Source: Sepioteuthis lessoniana (Eukaryota; Mollusca; Cephalopoda; Myopsida; Loliginidae). Taken from it: a stretch of 64,000 bases of DNA. The stretch spans positions 79,494,316 through 79,558,315 of the forward strand of contig OY757921.1 in the NCBI GenBank assembly GCA_963585895.1, written 5' to 3'. Position 1 is the first letter of the stretch, and every line of letters starts with the position of its first letter. Below are positions 59,409-64,000 of this stretch, in pieces. Below the pieces are notes generated by a model. The model was not told where the DNA came from. It searched no databases and saw only the letters and a program-made list of their open reading frames with translations. Both the position numbers and the translations under genes were made by a program.

Positions 59409-59468
<60 letters not shown>
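59409..59468. repeat. (TA)n microsatellite, 60 bases
   Basis: Preceded by an alternating CG/CA run (GCGCGCGCACGCACACACGC). Confidence 0.97.
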
Positions 59469-59472
<4 letters not shown>

Positions 59473-59564
59473 TGAATAATTTCGGTTTTAGTAAAATATG
59501 ATTTATTCATGAATAATTAAAATATGAATTAATTTCAATCAATAGTATATTCGCCATTATTTTG

Positions 59565-60095
59565 ACTCACCTTTTGCCATTTATTAGGTAGCTTGTAGAT
59601 TCCGTTCAAGTAAAATTTACCTGGTATCGAACTCAAAAAGTTTTTTACAAACGTTTTTACTGATCTTCTTGGGAAAATTTTGTCATTCAGAACATTTTGT
59701 AGAGAAGGAAAAGATGGAAATCACTCATTACAAGGTCTAGAGAATATGGTAGAACAGACAAGCATAAATCCAGTATTTTTCTTGCTGAATGTGGGTTTGT
59801 GTTATCGTTGAGAAGCACAACGTTTCTTCTACTGACGAGTACAGGGTGTTTTCTTGATTTTCATGTACACGTTGCTACCTGTTGACAGCATTAGTGTGCA
59901 TTGAGTGTCTAATTGAGAGTTAAATAAAAGGAATAATCTACAGTGATCCTACCAAACACACAACAACTTTTCTACCATGAAGCATTGCTTATTGAATTGT
60001 GGTGACCAAATAAGATAATCTCAGTTTGACCCAGTTTAGAATGCATCCAAAAACAGTGGTCAAACCACTATAGAACACACTGACATAGTTGCCAG
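59565..60095 (-). mobile_element. mariner transposase remnant, C-terminal half
   Basis: The minus strand shows LLNDNTNPHSARKIL (second catalytic Asp region), LVMSDFHLF (third) and NGIYKLPNKWQKV near the C-terminus, all mariner hallmarks. The D-D spacing is shorter than 34 because of a deletion and several frames are needed, so the copy is dead. Confidence 0.75.
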
Positions 60096-60199
60096 TGCCC
60101 CACATGATGGGCCAATTAATTTTCTGTCTAATCAGGTTGTTGCAGGGTCAATAAATATGTCAATTCCACAAACTTTTGAAAAATAAGTGATTGATGACC

Positions 60200-60630
60200 A
60201 CTAGGCAAGGATGACAAAGACAAGAGAGTTAATTTGAAGAGCCAAACTTTTATTTGGTGAATTGATAACAATGAAATTGGTAGTTGGTCTGCTCAAAGAC
60301 TAAGATGCAGTCAGGGTTTACCGGGCACAACTGGTCTGTCACAGTTCTGGAAACGCAAATGCTGGTTTGCTGAGGCAGGAACTGGGCTGGAGGTGTGTAG
60401 CAGAAAGAAACTTGAATTTTTGTTTGGCACATAATTTAATTTGACCGTTAGAGTCACCGAACATTTTCACCCAATCAGGATGACCTGTCCTATTTAGCCC
60501 GAACCATATTTCCTAGCAGCACCAAAAAATTGAAGAAAGCCATGAATCTCTCTCTCGCTCAGAAACCCTCAAAGGGAACGGACGTCTATTTGTCAGTTCC
60601 TGAATAGCAGTAGCAGCATCAACCATTATG
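60200..60630 (-). repeat. Unclassified interspersed element, shorter copy
   Basis: Diverged relative of 33270-34090, recognised by CACCCAATCAGGATGACCTG and ACAAGAGAGTTAAT. Possible fossil LTR, old by its divergence. Confidence 0.5.
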
Positions 60631-60699
60631 AGGAGAGCCATTAGGTTTACGGACCCCCTTGGGTCTATTCTTCTAGACCAAGGGATCCTAGTTAAAAAC

Positions 60700-62290
60700 A
60701 AATTAGATGATACTCTCTAACAACTTCCTACCTTCTTTCTTTCCTATGAGACCTCGCAGCATATCAGTGTAAACACCTTTACTTCATGCTGCCATTAAAC
60801 CCTTGGTACAAAACCTAACGACGTCTTCGTTCTTCTCCACCACCTTTATTTTCCATCAATATTTAGTGAGGGGATAACTACCAACGAAATACCAACATAA
60901 CCAATGCAAAACCAACTTAAACCTAAAAACCTCAATAATAATAATAATATCCCTATCGCTATAAATGGCGATCTTCCGACTTGTGAGAACACACAACCAC
61001 ATATAAAAACAAATTAAATATACCACTACAAAAATGGAAATTAAATATCAAAACCAATATCACCTCCTACAGGTGTCTGCTGCTTGGTGATGCTGGAACT
61101 GTTGTTGCAAATGTCTGCAGCTTGGTGGTGCAGGAAGTGGTACTGCAGGTTTTGCTGTAGTCTGGCTGGTTGCATTGGTGTCATCTTGTAGTATCAACTG
61201 TAGGGTGTAAGTGACCCTCAGAAGACTTTCAAAAATTAGCTCTTTGTGACTTTCTGAAATTAGTTCTGAAAAGAGCTGAATCACCTGTTAGTTGGAATCA
61301 AAACATCGGCTGCTGAGTTGGCCTTGTAGCTGTGTATCATCAGCAACTGCTGCTGATAAGGCCTTGGTTGGAGTGCTATGACCAAAGGAGATACAAATAT
61401 CTTCCTCGCCTCATGGCTGTCTTAGCTGCCAAATGTGTCTTTGGTCATTTACTGTTGTGCTTATCTTTGGGGTAATAGGCTGCTTTTTTATGGTTTGAGT
61501 AAGGAATATTCTGTGTAATTGTGGGCAGGAAGTTCCTCTTTTAAATATACGTAATAATGAAATATCTCATTATACTAACAAGAGGAGCTTTTAAAACCAC
61601 TTGCTTTATTCTGTGTTTATGAGTGGTCTTCTGTATGTTCTGCAGAGTTGATTATTTGGAAAATGGCTTTCTTGTTAGCAACTGAAAATTCCACTTTGTA
61701 TGTAAGCATGACGTTATTGTTAGCTGATGTCATGGATGACTTTGTGTTTTTTTAAAACAGGTATTTTTAGATTTGATTAGCCAGTACACTACAATAAAGT
61801 TCATGCTTGCCTTTTTTCAAAATGTTGTACTGCTGAAGTCAGTCTTTGGCATTTTATAGTAGATCCATTACTTGATTTGTTAATTGTATAAATATAGGCA
61901 GCAGTGGTTAAATGGTCAACTGAGATTTGGCATTCTGCAGCTGAGAGCCTACAATCTGACACTTTTCAACTCAAACACCAGAGACATTTTCTTCACAGCA
62001 GACTGGCAGCTATGAGTAACCATATGGTTTCCAGCAGCCAAGAATGCCAGTACAATCAGCAGTCATCAGTTAGGTAACATTTGAAAGCAGACAAATCACC
62101 CTCAGCAACTGACGACAACAAAAAGAAAATTGGAATTACTACAATGTGGATGCTCTCTTATCCCTTCTCTCTCTCTCCTCTTTTTGCTACAGATAAACTT
62201 CTTCAGCCATATGAACTCATTTATCTGTGTACCCATCACTCAATGAAAGCAATTCCCTAACTTGGTTTTAAAAACAGAAATCATTTATGA
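60700..62290. other. No gene seen
   Basis: Unique DNA with a small two-unit repeat at 61075-61145 (TGTCTGCTGCTTGGTGATGC and TGTCTGCAGCTTGGTGGTGC). No exon is recognised. 54780-56140 (CDK1 leader intron), 56300-57130 and 57700-58700 also hold nothing that I can name. Confidence 0.55.
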
Positions 62291-62296
62291 CTCAAC

Positions 62297-62344
<48 letters not shown>

Positions 62345-62411
62345 CTTTCAGGAAAATTGATATCATTTTGTAATTCAATAACTTGAATATTCTTGTTCGA
62401 ATGATCTCAAA

Positions 62412-62569
62412 TTTTAACAGTATTGGTAGAGACAACTCAAAATTCTCTGTTTAATGTTTCATGTCTTTTTTTATCTTTTCAGGTATAGAAATGTTACTCA
62501 CTGGAAAAGAAAAGATGTTTCAACATTTAGATATAGGATTTTGAGTTGTCTCTACATGTACTGTTAAAA
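62412..62569. repeat. Inverted repeat, 32-bp arms
   Basis: TAGAGACAACTCAAAAT at 62427-62443 and its complement near 62538-62554 lie in longer arms with an insert of about 95 bases. Likely the ends of a small DNA element. Confidence 0.6.
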
Positions 62570-62575
62570 TTGTGA

Positions 62576-62576
<1 letters not shown>

Positions 62577-62633
<57 letters not shown>

Positions 62634-62652
62634 GTGCATACATAGATATATG

Positions 62653-62693
<41 letters not shown>
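62577..62693. repeat. Compound (TA)n/(TG)n microsatellite
   Basis: TA, TG, TA, ATG-rich and TA blocks in a row. Other runs of 20-50 bases: 3516, 4721, 14461, 14705, 16117, 23960, 24384-24551, 37526, 37655, 51663, 62300, 63823. Confidence 0.95.
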
Positions 62694-62700
<7 letters not shown>

Positions 62701-62702
62701 CC

Positions 62703-62972
62703 CACCCCCTCTACTTGATCAGGATATAACACAAGATCAATTTTTAAGTTGAATTTAACAGGTTTGAATTCAAAGTTTTCCTTCTCCTAGACTGGCTGCC
62801 ATACCAAGGTTAAAGAACCCAGTTTGCCCTATTACTTCCTCATAGAATAATTGGATTCATGTTTCCCAAGGGTACTAGCACTTTGTGAAATGCAAACAGC
62901 CTTGTCCAGTATTTCAACTTGGTTCACCATGTCCATTTCCTATGACCATAACTATTACACGGTGTGCACCTC
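62703..62972 (-). mobile_element. tRNA-derived SINE, family C, near full length
   Basis: Minus-strand copy between a long (TA)n run and the head near 62972 (GGTGCACACCGTGTAATAG). Confidence 0.8.
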
Positions 62973-63109
62973 CATATATGTCTGCGTATAGAGTATTATT
63001 GGTAAATTGTCACCAGTTTAAATTAATAATTTTGCACATCCACTTTACTTGTTGCAGATTTTATCTACTGTTCAGTAAACTAGAATCAGTTGGGCACTTT
63101 CTGTGAGAA

Positions 63110-63712
63110 AAGCAGCACCATGACGCAATTCACTCTTCCAGAAAGTTAGAAATGGCTTGCTGTATTGCTTGACATTCACGCCAGATGACCTAATGAGAAT
63201 ATTTCAGAGTATTTGAGTGTCAATCTGAGGACAGATTCATATTGATATACACCAATCAACATGGTGTTTGCAGTGGTCACAAGCAATAGTGATGTTATGC
63301 CTCCATTCATCTTCCCACATAGCCTCAAACTCAACTCGGATGCCTACATCAAGTACCTAGAGGAGGTAAATCTTGTTCTGAATTGAGAGCATGGCTGCTG
63401 AAAGACCCTACGTCTGGCAACGGGACTCTGCACTATCCCTCACAAGTGTTGGGTATGAGAAAATTTTTGCAACCACATTACTCCTAACATTTGGTCACCT
63501 AACTCCTCAGATTCCAATTTTCTCGATTATTGTGTGCAGTGCGATTGAGTGAGAGCCCAACAAAATTCCATGCAACAGTAAAGATGAACTGAAAGCAAGG
63601 ATAATGGCAGCATTTACCAATTTAAACAAGGAGACCATCAGAAAGCCTTGCAGGAAACTTGGAAGTTGTGTGGAGGCTGTGGTTAAAGCTAATGGCAAAT
63701 TCTTTGAATAAA
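63110..63712 (+). mobile_element. Tc1/mariner-type transposase remnant
   Basis: VVTSNSDVMPPFIFPHSLKL, AYIKYLEEV, PYVWQ and NFCNHITPNIW identify the C-terminal half of a Tc1/mariner-superfamily transposase; the last part ends LCGG...ANGKFFE near 63708. Several frame changes and stops interrupt it. No TIR found. Confidence 0.72.
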
Positions 63713-63819
63713 TTTAGTCTGTAATATTTCAAGATATTTTCATTTAATTTTGGCAAATATATCTGATAACTGAGATCTCAGTATTTTCATTTAATTTAGA
63801 TAACAATTGACCCACTGCA

Positions 63820-63856
<37 letters not shown>

Positions 63857-63858
<2 letters not shown>

Positions 63859-64000
63859 GATGAGCTCATAGGTGATGTACTCCTATGGACCCCTTTACAT
63901 GGCCGAGCAAAAGCAGGGCGACCAGCTCTAACCTACAAACAGCAGCTCTGTGTGGATATGGGGTGTAGCCCTGAGGACCTGCTGGAGACGATGAACGATA
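63857..64000 (+). mobile_element. LINE 3' end, cut by the window edge
   Basis: WDELIGDVLLWTPLHGRAKA, TYKQQLCVDMGCSPEDLLET and MND, the same ORF2 tail as at 7571. It begins directly after a (TA)n run. The rest is beyond 64000. Confidence 0.8.

Noticed and set aside
1-64000. CRISPR arrays, operons, bacterial promoters or riboswitches
   Set aside because: The window is eukaryotic; tandem arrays have no unique spacers, and genes are spliced.

Overview
The window looks like nuclear DNA of a mollusc, most probably a cephalopod of the octopus type. It is AT-rich, full of (TA)n microsatellites, tRNA-derived SINEs with intact target-site duplications, decayed mariner elements and LINE pieces, and it carries two host genes cut into many short exons. 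The species is inferred from the style of the repeats and from the two host proteins; no marker gene fixes it.

Two host genes can be read, both on the minus strand. (1) Positions 1351-28820 hold the first nine coding exons (284 residues) of the FIRRM gene (human C1orf112), a HEAT-like partner of the AAA ATPase FIGNL1 that controls RAD51 in recombination and has mitotic roles. The rest of the gene lies beyond the left edge. All nine exons join in phase and align with the human N-terminal part as I remember it. The first coding intron (23725-28730) has a textbook U12-type 5' splice site and branch point, so it should be a minor-spliceosome intron. (2) Positions 48115-53238 hold a complete CDK1 (cdc2) gene in seven coding exons (299 or 303 residues) with PSTAIRE, T14/Y15, the HRD and DFG motifs and T161 all in the expected places. 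A 5' leader exon with a GC donor and a CCAAT/TTCGAA promoter is inferred near 56149-56300.

Layout: 1-28.8 kb, FIRRM exons with introns packed with SINEs, an abundant 0.5 kb repeat (here family D), one internally deleted mariner, two hairpin elements and two copies of a non-LTR retrotransposon that carries a restriction-like endonuclease. 28.8-33 kb, AT-rich DNA with the possible FIRRM 5' region. 33-37.4 kb, a GC-rich island of nested repeats, including 38-bp and 45-bp minisatellites. 38.2-40.1 kb, mariner remains. 40.55-42.17 kb, a 16-bp tandem array of about 100 units. 42.3-44.5 kb, the 5' half of a LINE (zinc-knuckle ORF1 plus the start of an APE-type endonuclease). 48-56.3 kb, CDK1. 57-64 kb, SINEs, microsatellites, two more DNA-transposon remnants, the 3' end of a LINE at the right edge, and one short acidic ORF at 58728 that may be the start of a divergent gene.

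The most notable points are the U12-type intron in FIRRM, a perfectly regular 14-copy, 20-bp array that forms a roughly 290-nt polypyrimidine tract just upstream of the CDK1 start-codon exon, the probable GC-AG leader intron of CDK1, and several precisely datable nested insertions.
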